A stretch of DNA of 64,000 nucleotides from the NCBI RefSeq assembly GCF_024721975.1, contig NZ_JANQBB010000011.1, positions 57,119-121,118 of the forward strand, in the 5' to 3' direction. The first letter of the stretch is position 1; each line of letters opens with the position of its first letter. Shown in pieces: positions 1 to 9,670 of the stretch. The translations under genes were made by a program, and so were the position numbers. Below the pieces are notes generated by a model, which saw only the letters and a program-made list of their open reading frames with translations, ran no database searches and was not told where the DNA came from. The stretch is from Paenibacillus endoradicis (GTDB taxonomy: Bacteria > Bacillota > Bacilli > Paenibacillales > Paenibacillaceae).

Positions 1-615
1 TTGGCAGATCCAAGCGGAGAGTCAACAAAGATATGGTTATCTCAGTTTTCTTCAGAACATCAAGTGAATATTGTTGCTGGTTCTATTGCGGAATCCAAAG
101 AAGATGGCGTATTCAATACGATTTATGCATTCGATCGCAACGGTAAAGTAATTAGTGATTATTCTAAACTTCATCTGTTCCGACTTATGGATGAAGAGAA
201 GTACTTGCAAGCAGGAGACAAATTAGGGCAATTGCAAATTGATGGAATTGATGCAGGGATGATGATCTGTTATGATATCCGTTTCCCAGAATTGTTCCGT
301 CGTCTTGCACTAGATGGAGCAAAGGTAATGTTTGTGCCGGCACAATGGCCAAATCCTCGTCTTCATCATTGGAGAACATTGTTGATGGCTAGAGCAATTG
401 AAAACCAAATGTATGTCATTGCTTGTAATCGTATGGGTACAAGTGGCGAAAGTACGTTCTTCGGTCATTCTATCGTTATCGATCCTTGGGGAGAAATTGT
501 AGCTGAAGCCGGAGATGAAGAGACAGTGTTAACTGGCGAGATCGATATGAGTATAGTTGATAAAGTTCGTTCTACCATTCCAGTGTTCAAAGATCGTCGC
601 CCAGAGCAATATTAG
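1..615 (+). CDS. Carbon-nitrogen hydrolase (nitrilase superfamily), 5' end outside window
   Basis: The C-terminal 204 residues of a nitrilase-superfamily amidohydrolase. The family uses a Glu-Lys-Cys triad. The Lys is seen in YSKLHLF (K56 of the visible part) and the nucleophile in CYDIRFPE (C90). The Glu-bearing N-terminus lies before base 1, so the TTG at base 1 is the window edge and not a real start. The block WPNPRLHHWRTLLMARAIENQ, followed by a G-E-S-x-F-F-G-H segment, resembles omega-amidase/MtnU-type members that deamidate 2-oxo acids. Substrate is inferred only from family resemblance. A terminator follows directly, so this is the last gene of its unit. Confidence 0.88.
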   Translation: MADPSGESTKIWLSQFSSEHQVNIVAGSIAESKEDGVFNTIYAFDRNGKVISDYSKLHLFRLMDEEKYLQAGDKLGQLQIDGIDAGMMICYDIRFPELFRRLALDGAKVMFVPAQWPNPRLHHWRTLLMARAIENQMYVIACNRMGTSGESTFFGHSIVIDPWGEIVAEAGDEETVLTGEIDMSIVDKVRSTIPVFKDRRPEQY

Positions 616-683
616 AATTAACTTGATATGCAATGTAACGGTGTCGTACATAATATATCCATCGTTCATATTTATTTCAAAAA

Positions 684-725
684 TAGGGTTTGCTCCTAAA
701 TTTTTTAGGGCAACCCTGTTTTTGT
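684..725 (+). terminator. Rho-independent terminator of the nitrilase-family gene
   Basis: AGGGTT..GC.CCTAAA pairs with TTTAGG.GC.AACCCT across a short T loop, then a T-rich tail (TGTTTTTGTTTTG). It lies about 70 bases after the stop codon. Confidence 0.75.
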
Positions 726-779
726 TTTGGGTTCTATTCAACTGTAATTATATATTCCTTTAAGGTTGGTTCACTACAA

Positions 780-1163
780 TTAACCTATTTTAATGCCAAA
801 TGCTATCCATCTTCCATCAATGTCTTCAACTACAAATTCTTTATTATTGTAATCAGTATTTTCTAATGAACGGATTAGTTTAACATTAGAGTTGATGAAC
901 TCGTTTTGAAGTTCTTCTTGATTCTTTGTAATAAAGTAAGCGTCATATCCGTAGCCATATAATTCCCTATTGGGAATTACTTTTTGTCCGTTAGTTTTTG
1001 TTAATATAATTTCTGTTGTATCTCGATACAAACAAATATGAGGTTCATTTGCTTCCAGATATTGAACAGCTTTGAATCCCATTTGCTGTTTATAAAAATC
1101 AGCAGTTTTTATTATATCTGGTGTTGGAAATATACAATGTGATTCTAATAAAAGGTTTTTCAT
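780..1163 (-). CDS. VOC (glyoxalase/bleomycin-resistance fold) family protein
   Basis: A 127-residue protein with the single beta-alpha-beta-beta-beta pairs of the vicinal-oxygen-chelate fold: an N-terminal FPTPDIIKTADFYKQQMGF segment and a C-terminal VVEDIDGRWIAFG segment. The family includes glyoxalases, dioxygenases and drug-binding proteins. The usual metal-binding His/Glu set is not complete (H9 and a late Asp/Glu are candidates), so a binding or resistance-type role is as likely as an enzyme. The start is supported by GGAGGATT before the ATG. It ends near the end of the LysR gene upstream on the same strand, so both may be read together. Specific substrate unknown. Confidence 0.8.
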   Translation of the reverse strand: MKNLLLESHCIFPTPDIIKTADFYKQQMGFKAVQYLEANEPHICLYRDTTEIILTKTNGQKVIPNRELYGYGYDAYFITKNQEELQNEFINSNVKLIRSLENTDYNNKEFVVEDIDGRWIAFGIKIG

Positions 1164-1198
1164 TTTGAATCCTCCACTTAACGTTAATATTTAGGAGA

Positions 1199-2089
1199 TT
1201 AATGCTCATTAATCGTTTCTTTCAACGTGGCGATAAACGCTTGAGCTGCCTTCGATAAATATCTTCCTTTACGACTAGCGATTACAAGTGTTCGAGTTGG
1301 ATGTGATTTCAACTTAAGATAAATAGGGGTGTAATCAGAAAGTGAATTACGAGTCAACATATTCGGAACAAAAGCGATACCCATTTCTCCGGCAACAAGC
1401 GATTGCACAGTATCGATATTGGTACTTTCAAATACAATGCGAGGTGTGAAACCTGCTACCTCACAAAGCTCTAAAGTAATTTGGCGAAAGCCTTGTCCAC
1501 GTTTCAATGCAATGAAGGGTTCATCTCTCAACTCAAGTATATCTATAGGATCCGTGCAACCTGCTAATCTGTGGTTTTTTGGTACAGCGATACAAATTTC
1601 TTCTTCCATATAAGGTTCACAAGATAAAGTAGCATCAATTAGCGGTAACGTTAGTAAGCTTAGATCTGTACCTCCGCTAGCCGTTAATTGCTCAAGCTTC
1701 GCAGTCGTCTCCTCGACAAGCACAACTTCAATTTGCGGATACTGTGCTCCAAAGCGAGGAAGGACAAGTGGCAGAATATGTGCTCCCGTAATTGGCAACG
1801 TTCCAACTACAAGTTTCCCTTTCCGCATTTGAGCCATATCATCCATCTCTTGGCGGAGCTGTTCAACGGCATCAATTATATCTTGAGCTTTATCGACGAA
1901 TACTTGTCCAGCCTCTGTTGGTTCAACAGAATTAGTCGTTCTACGAAATAACATCACATTCAATTCTTGTTCAAGCTTTGATAATTGTTGGCTTAAAGAG
2001 GGCTGTGCAATATGAAGCTTCTCGGCAGCTCGAGAAAAGTTCTTATCCTTAGCGATTTGTATTACGTAGCTTAATTGTCTTAATTCCAT
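1199..2089 (-). CDS. LysR-family transcriptional regulator
   Basis: A 296-residue LysR-type regulator. The N-terminal winged helix-turn-helix begins MELRQLSYVIQIAKDKNFSRA and continues with AAEKLHIAQPSLSQQLSKLE, followed by the effector-binding domain (residues about 90-290). An ATG 54 bases further upstream is in frame, but the family almost always begins at MELRQL, and AAGGTAGG precedes that ATG. It is divergent from leuCD across about 640 bases; LysR regulators usually control a divergent neighbour, so control of leuCD is a reasonable inference. The effector is not visible from sequence. Confidence 0.9.
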   Translation of the reverse strand: MELRQLSYVIQIAKDKNFSRAAEKLHIAQPSLSQQLSKLEQELNVMLFRRTTNSVEPTEAGQVFVDKAQDIIDAVEQLRQEMDDMAQMRKGKLVVGTLPITGAHILPLVLPRFGAQYPQIEVVLVEETTAKLEQLTASGGTDLSLLTLPLIDATLSCEPYMEEEICIAVPKNHRLAGCTDPIDILELRDEPFIALKRGQGFRQITLELCEVAGFTPRIVFESTNIDTVQSLVAGEMGIAFVPNMLTRNSLSDYTPIYLKLKSHPTRTLVIASRKGRYLSKAAQAFIATLKETINEH

Positions 2090-2330
2090 AGTTTTACCTA
2101 CCTTTTTAGTTGTTTTGTATGAACATAGTAAAAAAACGTTCAATCATGATCTATTTAGTACATATTTGTTTTTGTTTGCGAAAAATATCTACCCAAATTT
2201 ATACATAAAAGCATCAACTTACATTGTTAAGACTGTGCAAATTGAAGCAAAAAGTTACTCTGTTTTGCTCATAAACTACCCACGATTCGAATTAAACAAA
2301 TTCTTTTTCTGTGTATCCCTTTCCCAAAAG

Positions 2331-2580
2331 AGCGGAGAGACCTAATCGCGAGTGTAAATACCTAGCGGAGAGAACTAATTGCTAGTGGAAAAGCGTAGCG
2401 GTCGTTTTTGTCCTCGGATTTATACCGCTATTACAATTACAATAAATCCGAGGACAACGGCGATTGGAACAGCAATCAGTTCTCGGAGCGGTCTCTGATA
2501 CGGCAGCTATTAGTTCGCGGAGCGAAATCGATTGCAACAACGAACAGTTCTCGGTGCGAATCTAATTGAGAAGGATTATC
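2331..2580. repeat. Mosaic intergenic repeat cluster upstream of leuC
   Basis: Two direct copies of AGCGGAGAGAnCTAATnGCnAGTG (2331-2354 and 2364-2387; 21 of 24 bases equal) are followed by a 16-bp perfect inverted repeat (TTGTCCTCGGATTTAT at 2408-2423, its complement at 2442-2457, 18-nt loop). Three variants of AGTTCTCGGAGCG follow, near 2483, 2515 and 2549. Bases 2450-2470 (21 bp) recur exactly, in inverse orientation, at 22173-22193, so this is a dispersed element. I see no reading frame in it. Function unknown; it sits in the control region of leuC and the LysR gene. Confidence 0.7.
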
Positions 2581-2730
2581 AAAATCAATAAAGATATTCA
2601 CTTCTATAGGTTTTAACTATAAAGGCTATAGATATTATATCTTAGAATAATGAAAAAAGACATGTTATGATTAATTTAATAAAAAAATGCGTTGCACGGC
2701 AATGCTACAGAATCGATAGAGGTGAGTTTA

Positions 2731-4146
2731 ATGGCGAAAAAAACAATGTTCGAGAAAATTTGGGAAAATCACGTCATTCATCAAGAAGAAGGCAAACCAA
2801 GTGTAATTTATATTGACCTACATCTTGTTCATGAAGTAACTTCTCCACAAGCTTTTGAAGGTCTTCGTATGTCTGGTCGTAAAGTTCGTCGTCCTGAGCG
2901 CACGTTTGCTACAATGGACCACAACGTTCCAACACAAGATCGTTTCAACATTAAAGATCCAATTTCTAAACAACAAATCGATACACTAACTCAAAACTGT
3001 AAAGATTTTGGTGTTACTTTGTATGATCTTGATACAATTGACCAAGGTGTTGTTCACGTTATGGGTCCTGAACTAGGACTTACTGCTCCTGGTAAAACGA
3101 TTGTTTGTGGTGACTCTCATACTTCTACTCACGGTGCTTTCGGAGCTCTTGCATTCGGTATCGGTACTTCTGAAGTTGAGCATGTTATGGCAACACAATG
3201 TTTGCAACAATCTAAAGCAAAAACAATGGAAATTCGTTTCAATGGTAAACGTAAACCAGGCGTAACTGCTAAAGATTTAATACTAGGCGTTATTGCACAA
3301 TATGGTACTGACTTTGCTACAGGTTATGTTGTTGAGTACACTGGTGAAGCTATTAGTAGCTTAACTATGGAAGAACGTATGACTGTATGTAATATGTCCA
3401 TTGAAGCTGGTGCTCGTGCAGGTATGATCGCTCCAGATGAAACTACTTTCAACTACTTACGTGGTCGTCAACATGTTCCTGCGGATTACGATGCAGCAGT
3501 AGAAATTTGGAAAGATCTTGTAACTGACGAAGGCGCTGAATTTGATACTATTGTTGAATTCGATGTTGATTCTCTAATTCCGCAAGTTACTTGGGGTACT
3601 AGCCCAGGTATGGGTACTAACATTGAAGCTAATGTTCCTAATCCTGCTGAAATGGCTACTGAAAATGAACGTAAAGCTGCTGAAGCAGCACTTGAATATA
3701 TGGACTTGAAACCAGGTACACCAATGACTGAAATTGAAATCGATTATGTATTTATCGGTTCTTGTACAAATGGTCGTATCGAAGACTTACGTGCTGCTGC
3801 TGAAATCGCTCGCGGTTACAAAGTATCTGAAAGAGTTACAGCTATCGTTGTTCCAGGTTCAGGTCGCGTTAAGATTCAAGCAGAAGAAGAAGGTCTTGAT
3901 AAAATCTTTACAGAAGCTGGATTTGAATGGCGTGAAGCTGGTTGCTCTATGTGTCTAGCAATGAACCCAGACGTATTGAAACCAGGTCAACGTTGTGCTT
4001 CAACTTCAAACCGTAACTTTGAGGGTCGTCAAGGTCGTGGTGGTAGAACACATCTAGTGTCACCTGCAATGGCAGCTGCGGCAGCTATCGAAGGTCGCTT
4101 CACAGATGTTCGTAACTGGGAAGTTAAACAACCAGTAGCTAACTAA
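2731..4146 (+). CDS. leuC: 3-isopropylmalate dehydratase, large subunit
   Basis: 471 residues, normal for LeuC. With LeuD it isomerises 2-isopropylmalate to 3-isopropylmalate in leucine biosynthesis. It is an aconitase-type [4Fe-4S] protein: the cluster ligands are seen at C345 (GSCTNGR) and C405/C408 (GCSMC). The substrate-binding [20 protein letters not shown] block is intact. The ATG at 2731 is preceded by GAGGTGA; an in-frame ATG at 2692 lacks such a site and would add 13 unusual residues. leuD follows 26 bases later, so the two are one transcription unit. leuA and leuB are not in the window. Confidence 0.97.
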   Translation: MAKKTMFEKIWENHVIHQEEGKPSVIYIDLHLVHEVTSPQAFEGLRMSGRKVRRPERTFATMDHNVPTQDRFNIKDPISKQQIDTLTQNCKDFGVTLYDLDTIDQGVVHVMGPELGLTAPGKTIVCGDSHTSTHGAFGALAFGIGTSEVEHVMATQCLQQSKAKTMEIRFNGKRKPGVTAKDLILGVIAQYGTDFATGYVVEYTGEAISSLTMEERMTVCNMSIEAGARAGMIAPDETTFNYLRGRQHVPADYDAAVEIWKDLVTDEGAEFDTIVEFDVDSLIPQVTWGTSPGMGTNIEANVPNPAEMATENERKAAEAALEYMDLKPGTPMTEIEIDYVFIGSCTNGRIEDLRAAAEIARGYKVSERVTAIVVPGSGRVKIQAEEEGLDKIFTEAGFEWREAGCSMCLAMNPDVLKPGQRCASTSNRNFEGRQGRGGRTHLVSPAMAAAAAIEGRFTDVRNWEVKQPVAN

Positions 4147-4172
4147 TTGGAGATAAGAAAGGGGTAACCATC

Positions 4173-4772
4173 ATGGATAAATTTATTCAACATACAGGTA
4201 TCGTAGCTCCCGTTGACCGTGTCAACGTTGATACAGATGCAATCATTCCTAAACAATTTTTGAAACGTATTGAGCGTAGTGGTTTTGGTCAATTCTTATT
4301 CTACGAATGGCGTTTTGACGAAGAAGGAAATGTAAATCCTGAATTCGAACCGAACAAACCACGTTATGAAGGTGCATCTGTACTTATTTCTCGTGCTAAC
4401 TTCGGTTGTGGATCTTCTCGTGAGCATGCTCCTTGGGCAATTCTTGATTACGGTTATAAAGTAGTAATCGCGCCTTCTTATGCGGATATCTTCTTTAATA
4501 ACTGTTTCAAAAATGGTATTCTACCTATTAAACTTAGCGAAGAGCAAGTGGAAGATTTGTTCCAACGCACAGCTAAGTATGATGGCTACCAATTAAGTGT
4601 TGATCTAGAAAACAAGAAATTGACTGATAACTATGGTCTTGAAATTACAATTGATATTGATGAACATCGTCGTCAATTTTTACTTCAAGGTCTGGATGAT
4701 ATCGGTTTAACGCTTCAACATGCAGACGCAATTACTGCATATGAAGAAAAACGCGCACAAGGCATCGTTTAA
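4173..4772 (+). CDS. leuD: 3-isopropylmalate dehydratase, small subunit
   Basis: 199 residues, the swivel (aconitase domain 4) subunit partner of LeuC. Diagnostic motifs are [15 protein letters not shown] near the N-terminus and [15 protein letters not shown] in the middle, which shapes the active site of the heterodimer. It begins at ATG after GAAAGGGG, 26 bases after leuC. A strong terminator 15 bases after the stop ends the leuCD unit. Confidence 0.97.
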   Translation: MDKFIQHTGIVAPVDRVNVDTDAIIPKQFLKRIERSGFGQFLFYEWRFDEEGNVNPEFEPNKPRYEGASVLISRANFGCGSSREHAPWAILDYGYKVVIAPSYADIFFNNCFKNGILPIKLSEEQVEDLFQRTAKYDGYQLSVDLENKKLTDNYGLEITIDIDEHRRQFLLQGLDDIGLTLQHADAITAYEEKRAQGIV

Positions 4773-4787
4773 TATACGATTTGAGGG

Positions 4788-4823
4788 CACCGATTGGCAA
4801 ATTATTGCTAATCGGTGTTTTTG
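4788..4823 (+). terminator. Terminator of leuCD
   Basis: CACCGATTGGC pairs with GCTAATCGGTG (one G-U) around an AAATTATT loop, followed by TTTTTGTTT. Confidence 0.85.
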
Positions 4824-4992
4824 TTTCTACTTGCTATACATATATTTTGCAAGCTTAAAGATATTTAATAGATAATAGAAAGTTTATACTTTAATATTTT
4901 TTACCTTGCGCAACTTTTTTGGACAAAATGCGTCTAAATTGGTGATAGGTTGACAACATGTGAGAGTGAAGAAATTATCATCGGGGTGGGAA

Positions 4993-6444
4993 ATGAAAAA
5001 GAATATTAGTAGTTTTATTGTTGTTATGTGTTTTTTCTTAGTGTTTGGATTAGTTGGGAATGTATCAGCAGCAGTTGTTCCGAAAATTTTTGTTGATGGA
5101 AACAATCTAAAAAGTGATGTGGATCCAGTTATAATTCAAGGTACAACACTAGTGCCACTAGCTGTATTATCCACTGGTCTCGGGTATGGTGTGAAATGGG
5201 ATCAAGCGTTAGAACAAGTTACTGTAACTGATGATGACATTAATATCGTACTAACGATAGGACAGAAAATTGGATTGGTTAACAATGAAAGCTATGAATT
5301 AGCTTTGGCTCCAATTGTAGTTAAAGGACGTACAATGGTACCATTGCGATTTGTAACAGAAATTTTAGGATTTAAACTACAGTGGAAGCAAGCTGAGAAA
5401 GAAATTTATTTGACCAGTCCTGTGAAAGTGCCTGAAATAACTGAACCAACGGTTCCAGCTGTGCAAACAGGTACGGTTACTGGAGTTACAGTAGATGCGG
5501 ATTCTACAATTCACATTAACTATACAGGTTCAATGAATGAGCCAACAACAATGTTGTTAACTTCACCGAACAGGCTTGTCATTGATCTACCAGATACAAG
5601 TTTTACATATGACTTAGCTAATAGTTTTATTAAAGGGCAGACAGAAGTAACGTTAGATGGTTTTCAGAATCTTACAGGATATCGATACTCTATTTTTAGT
5701 AATAATCCATTAAAAGCTAGATTCGTTGTTCTTTTTAATGAAGTTTCAAAGTACGAAATTGTGAAAACAGATACGGAAGTGAAAATATTAATTGGTGATA
5801 CGGTTGGTACAGAGACTCCAACTCCTTCACCAACACCAACGCCAACACCAACGCCAACAACTCCACCAGTAACTGATCCTGGGAAAGATGTATATCATAT
5901 TGTACTAGATGCTGGTCATGGTAAGCAGGATCCAGGATTCGTTAATAGTAAATTGGGGCTTTTTGAGAAAACCTTTAATCTAAGCGCAGTATTGAAAATT
6001 AAGGCAGAGCTTGAAAAAAACTCGAAAATAGTCGTTCATCTTACTAGATCTGATGATACATTTTTGGAATTAAATGAACGTGTTGCATTTGCTGAAAAAA
6101 TACCTGGTCTTAATAAAAAGGCAGACATATTTATATCCGTTCATGCAAATGGTTTTACAACAAGTTCTCCTAATGGTACTGAAACTTATTACAGCCGAGC
6201 TAATAGTAAGAAGTTAGCGGAAATCATTCATCCACGTGTGCTTGCCGCCGTAGGCTTGAACGACCGTGGTGTGAAAACAGCTGGCTTCAGAGTAATTAAG
6301 GATACCACTATGCCTGCAATTTTATTGGAAGTTGGTTTTATGAGTAATGACAATGATGCTAAAGTAATCTTTAATGAAGCAATTCAAAAAAAATTAGCTG
6401 TGGAAGTTGCTGCTGGTGTGAAGGAATATCTTAATTTGAAATAG
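4993..6444 (+). CDS. Secreted N-acetylmuramoyl-L-alanine amidase with stalk and AMIN domains
   Basis: 483 residues. A signal peptide (MKKNISSFIVVMCFFLVFG..VSA) leads to a copper-amine-oxidase N-terminal-like 'stalk' domain (about 25-135), an AMIN domain (about 160-265), a Thr-Pro linker (TPTPSPTPTPTPT) and a C-terminal zinc Amidase_3 domain. The latter shows LDAGHGKQDPG (zinc His), a catalytic-region Glu near LFEKTFN, ISVHANGF (second zinc His) and the late Glu in ILLEVGFMSN. It should cut the amide between MurNAc and the stem peptide outside the cell. The ATG at 4993 follows GGGGTGGG at good spacing; a GTG at 4960 is in frame but would put 11 polar residues before the signal peptide. Specific role (division, growth or sporulation) cannot be told. 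Confidence 0.93.
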   Translation: MKKNISSFIVVMCFFLVFGLVGNVSAAVVPKIFVDGNNLKSDVDPVIIQGTTLVPLAVLSTGLGYGVKWDQALEQVTVTDDDINIVLTIGQKIGLVNNESYELALAPIVVKGRTMVPLRFVTEILGFKLQWKQAEKEIYLTSPVKVPEITEPTVPAVQTGTVTGVTVDADSTIHINYTGSMNEPTTMLLTSPNRLVIDLPDTSFTYDLANSFIKGQTEVTLDGFQNLTGYRYSIFSNNPLKARFVVLFNEVSKYEIVKTDTEVKILIGDTVGTETPTPSPTPTPTPTPTTPPVTDPGKDVYHIVLDAGHGKQDPGFVNSKLGLFEKTFNLSAVLKIKAELEKNSKIVVHLTRSDDTFLELNERVAFAEKIPGLNKKADIFISVHANGFTTSSPNGTETYYSRANSKKLAEIIHPRVLAAVGLNDRGVKTAGFRVIKDTTMPAILLEVGFMSNDNDAKVIFNEAIQKKLAVEVAAGVKEYLNLK

Positions 6445-6618
6445 TAGTATTTATCGGTAATGAAACGATTTCTTTAACTATTTAAATTTACCATCCAATA
6501 ATGTTATGATAGATTAGTAGGTTTTGAGATAGACTGTAATATTTTTACGCGTACTATTTGGTTATTTTTAGGTTAGTCAACTTCAAGCCATAATCGTGGC
6601 TCGTGATTTACATTGAAG

Positions 6619-6644
6619 GAGGATATGAATATATTCATATCCTC
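6619..6644. promoter_or_regulatory. Perfect 26-bp palindrome between the amidase and SLH genes
   Basis: Half-site GAGGATATGAATA (6619-6631) is followed at once by its exact complement, ending at 6644. It has no spacer and no long T-run after it, so it is more likely an operator or processing site than a terminator. It lies about 100 bases upstream of the next gene start. Confidence 0.5.
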
Positions 6645-6742
6645 TTATAACGTTTCTATTATACCGAATACAGTATGTGTCATTTGAAAGTGAGTTTTAA
6701 AGTATACGTAATTTAATATGATAAATAAGGTGGGAATACATT

Positions 6743-8833
6743 ATGCCAAAACACTTTTCGTGGAAAAAAATTATGAGCGGCGCAATTGCCTTTACTCTAA
6801 TTACTGGTAGCGCTGTTCCAGTTTTAACGTCTAATGCATCTGTAGTACAAGCAGCAACAACTGGAATTACACCTTTTGTAGATATTCCAGCGGGTCTATA
6901 TGCTGAGAAACATATTTATCGCTTATCTTTGCAACAAATCGTTAAAGGTTATCAAGACAAAAAAACAGGTGAATTCACATTCCAACATAATAATACAATT
7001 TCTCAAGAAGAAGCCGTTATTATGGCGATTCGTTTTGCGGGCTTAACGAATGAACTTAATACGACAGATATGATCATTTTTGATGAACGTTTTGTTGTGA
7101 AGGACGATTATAAGCCATACATAGCACTAGCTTTCGAAAAAGGTATACTCGATCGTGATCTTGAATATGAGCTTGCAGGAGCAGATACTACCAACAAGTG
7201 GGGGTCTAAAGCAGCGAGTCGAGAGTGGGTCACAAAATTAATTATAAAAGCTCTGGGTGCAGAAGAAAAAGCGTCACAGCTTGCTAATAGTGCTACTACA
7301 TTTACCGATAATAACAAAATAGATAAAAAATATTTGGGTTATGTAAATGCTGCAGTTGAATTAGGTCTAATTAAAGGACTGACATCAACAACATTTGGTC
7401 CGACATCCCCTATTAATCGTGCAAGTTTTGCTACAATACTAAGTCGTGCGCAAAAGGATTTCCCAATTGAAGTGGAAGGTCAGCATTATGGAATTGTAAC
7501 AGCAATAACAGACAAGTCTATTACGATCTATGAAAATAATAAAGAGACAACGTACGCAACAGATGCTACAACAGGATATTACGAGACGGATAATGATTTC
7601 GCTATAGATAGAAGTAAACTTACGCAATATGGTAAAGTAGCTGTATTCGTATCCGGTGGAGTTGCAAAGTTCATTGAAGCACAAGGCAAAGAAACATTTG
7701 TGGAGAGTCTTAAATTAACTGTAGGTATTGTGAATACTGCCGAGAAAACGATCTATGTATATATTGACAATAAGCCCGTTGCAATCCCTTACAATGATAA
7801 CGTGAAGATATTAAATGCTAAAGGTGAAAATATCCCTGCATCAACAATTAAACAAAACGACAGCATTACTATTTTACGAGATACTTTCCGTGAAAATTCT
7901 GTTCCTATCTCGATAACATTGAATGATGCAGAGAAAGTGTCTTCTACTGTAAGTGGTACTTTTGATAATTCAAATTCAAAATCGATTACGGTAAATACAG
8001 GTAAAGGACTTGTAAGTAAGTTCCTTGCACCGAAAGTTTCGGTTTCCATACCATTTATTAATAACGCTACAATGTCTGATCTGATCAAAGAAGTTGATCA
8101 AGTGACGGTAACGATGAATGATAAGGATGAAGTTATCAGTATTGTTGTATCTGATCGTAATATGAAAACAATGTATGCTCCTAATATTATTAATCTTGAT
8201 GAATCGAATAAATTGATTACAGTAATGAATTCTGAAGGTAATAATGCTGAAGCATTATTTCTCACGGATGCAACTCGGTTCATGATAGATGGCGTAATAG
8301 TAGACTATAAGACGATAACTAGCATTTTAGATGGTTGGCAAAATATTGTCCTGCGATATGCTGAACAAAATGGTAAGAAGGTTGTTATCTACTACGATTT
8401 GGTTTCCAAATATGAAGGTGAGCTAGTGCTATTGAATGAGACTGACAAAATCGTAACGTTCAGTCTACCGGATGGTTCAATCGTGAAAATGGATTATACA
8501 GGTGCATCTATTGATAGTCTAACGGATACATCGACTACTTTCTTGAACATGAAGGCAGGAACGAAATTAACATTTAGCTTATCTTCATCTGATGTACGAG
8601 TTACTTCTTTCGATTTGTATGAGACACATCAATTAACTATCCAATCTATTACAAATTTAACGAAAGAGATTAAATTTAAAGATAGTAAAGGAAATATTTA
8701 TTTTGTTCTTTTCGATGAAGTGAAATGTGTGAAAGCAGATGGAACTCCAGCTTCGATCAATGATCTTGTAATTGGAAAAACATTATCAGTTAAGTTTGCC
8801 GGAAGCCAAATTTCAACTATAACTATTCCTTAA
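6743..8833 (+). CDS. S-layer-homology (SLH) domain surface protein
   Basis: 696 residues. A signal peptide (about 1-38, ending VVQAAT) precedes three SLH modules (about 42-100, 110-170, 185-235); the third has the typical FxPxSPINRASFATILSRA end. SLH triplets bind secondary cell-wall polymer, so the protein should sit on the cell surface. The remaining 450 residues are beta-rich repeats (VTAITDKSITIYENN, VGIVNTAEKTIYVYIDNK, LVLLNETDKIVTFSLPDG) with no enzyme motif that I recognise; such SLH proteins are common in Paenibacillus. SD is AAGGTGGG. The gene has its own terminator. Function beyond wall attachment unknown. Confidence 0.88.
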   Translation: MPKHFSWKKIMSGAIAFTLITGSAVPVLTSNASVVQAATTGITPFVDIPAGLYAEKHIYRLSLQQIVKGYQDKKTGEFTFQHNNTISQEEAVIMAIRFAGLTNELNTTDMIIFDERFVVKDDYKPYIALAFEKGILDRDLEYELAGADTTNKWGSKAASREWVTKLIIKALGAEEKASQLANSATTFTDNNKIDKKYLGYVNAAVELGLIKGLTSTTFGPTSPINRASFATILSRAQKDFPIEVEGQHYGIVTAITDKSITIYENNKETTYATDATTGYYETDNDFAIDRSKLTQYGKVAVFVSGGVAKFIEAQGKETFVESLKLTVGIVNTAEKTIYVYIDNKPVAIPYNDNVKILNAKGENIPASTIKQNDSITILRDTFRENSVPISITLNDAEKVSSTVSGTFDNSNSKSITVNTGKGLVSKFLAPKVSVSIPFINNATMSDLIKEVDQVTVTMNDKDEVISIVVSDRNMKTMYAPNIINLDESNKLITVMNSEGNNAEALFLTDATRFMIDGVIVDYKTITSILDGWQNIVLRYAEQNGKKVVIYYDLVSKYEGELVLLNETDKIVTFSLPDGSIVKMDYTGASIDSLTDTSTTFLNMKAGTKLTFSLSSSDVRVTSFDLYETHQLTIQSITNLTKEIKFKDSKGNIYFVLFDEVKCVKADGTPASINDLVIGKTLSVKFAGSQISTITIP

Positions 8834-8860
8834 ATGAGTCATTATACGGAACATTTTGTG

Positions 8861-8890
8861 AAAACTGCCCTTTTAGGGCAGTTTTTTTTA
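8861..8890 (+). terminator. Terminator of the SLH protein gene
   Basis: AAAACTGCCCT pairs perfectly with AGGGCAGTTTT around TTT, followed by T residues. Confidence 0.93.
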
Positions 8891-8970
8891 TAATATAGTG
8901 ATTTGTGACTTGCACAGTGTAGATTTTTTCGCTACACTTTGAACGATGGTTATGAAGTGGAGGCAAACGA

Positions 8971-9654
8971 ATGAATGGAAAGCAAAAAATGAGACATGTA
9001 TTAGACATATTAGCTGATATGTTTCCTGATGCTCATTGTGAACTTATTCACAGCAATCCATTTGAATTAACGATTGCTGTACTGCTTTCAGCTCAATGTA
9101 CAGATGAAACAGTGAATAAGGTGACGGTTAATTTATTCCAAAAGTATAAATCTCCAGCAGATTATTTGGCTGTGCCTCTTGAAGAACTTGAAGGAGATAT
9201 CCGGAGAATTGGTTTGTTTCGCAGTAAAGCTTCTAATATACAAAAATTGTGTCGTATTGTCATTGATAAGTATGATGGCGATGTTCCAAACACACATGAA
9301 GGCTTAGTTGAATTACCTGGGGTTGGACGAAAGACGGCTAATGTGGTAATGTCTAATGCGTTTGGTGTTCCTGCCATTGCAGTAGATACTCATGTTGATC
9401 GTGTCTCCAAGCGTTTAGGTTTTGCCAAACAAGACGATAACGTATTAGAAGTAGAACATAAACTGATGAAACTAGTACCGAGAGAGGAATGGACCCTTAC
9501 ACATCACCGTCTAATCTTTTTTGGTCGCTATCATTGCAAAGCGCAAAATCCGCAATGTGCAGTCTGTCCACTGATTGAGTTGTGCAAAGAAGGAAAGAAA
9601 CGTATGAAAGTCACGGAAAAAACTAAAGCTAAGTTAAAAACTAAACTAACGTAA
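8971..9654 (+). CDS. nth: Endonuclease III (DNA glycosylase/AP lyase)
   Basis: 227 residues. Base-excision repair enzyme for oxidised pyrimidines. The helix-hairpin-helix LPGVGRKTANVV carries the catalytic Lys, and VDTHVDRVSKRLG carries the catalytic Asp. The C-terminal [4Fe-4S] loop has the correct spacing C-x6-C-x2-C-x5-C (C189, C196, C199, C205). A basic tail of about 20 residues follows. SD GTGGAGG precedes the ATG. The next two genes follow at 16 and 14 bases, so it likely heads a three-gene operon with dynA, though in many Bacillota nth lies next to dnaD or ponA. Confidence 0.96.
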   Translation: MNGKQKMRHVLDILADMFPDAHCELIHSNPFELTIAVLLSAQCTDETVNKVTVNLFQKYKSPADYLAVPLEELEGDIRRIGLFRSKASNIQKLCRIVIDKYDGDVPNTHEGLVELPGVGRKTANVVMSNAFGVPAIAVDTHVDRVSKRLGFAKQDDNVLEVEHKLMKLVPREEWTLTHHRLIFFGRYHCKAQNPQCAVCPLIELCKEGKKRMKVTEKTKAKLKTKLT

Positions 9655-9670
9655 TGAGGATGATTAACAA

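Noticed and set aside
557..763. Overlapping short frames around the terminator at about 0.7 kb
   Set aside because: They cross the end of the nitrilase-family gene and the hairpin, lack an RBS, and are composed of AT-driven codons.
2590..2730. Leucine T-box leader before leuC
   Set aside because: No T-box sequence (AGGGTGG..ACCGCG type), no specifier loop or terminator. Only a weak GCGTTGC/GCAATGC hairpin near 2690-2706 is present.
4950..4978. TTGACA with AATTAT as promoter of the amidase
   Set aside because: The -10 is poor, and transcription would start almost inside the ribosome binding site at 4983-4990.
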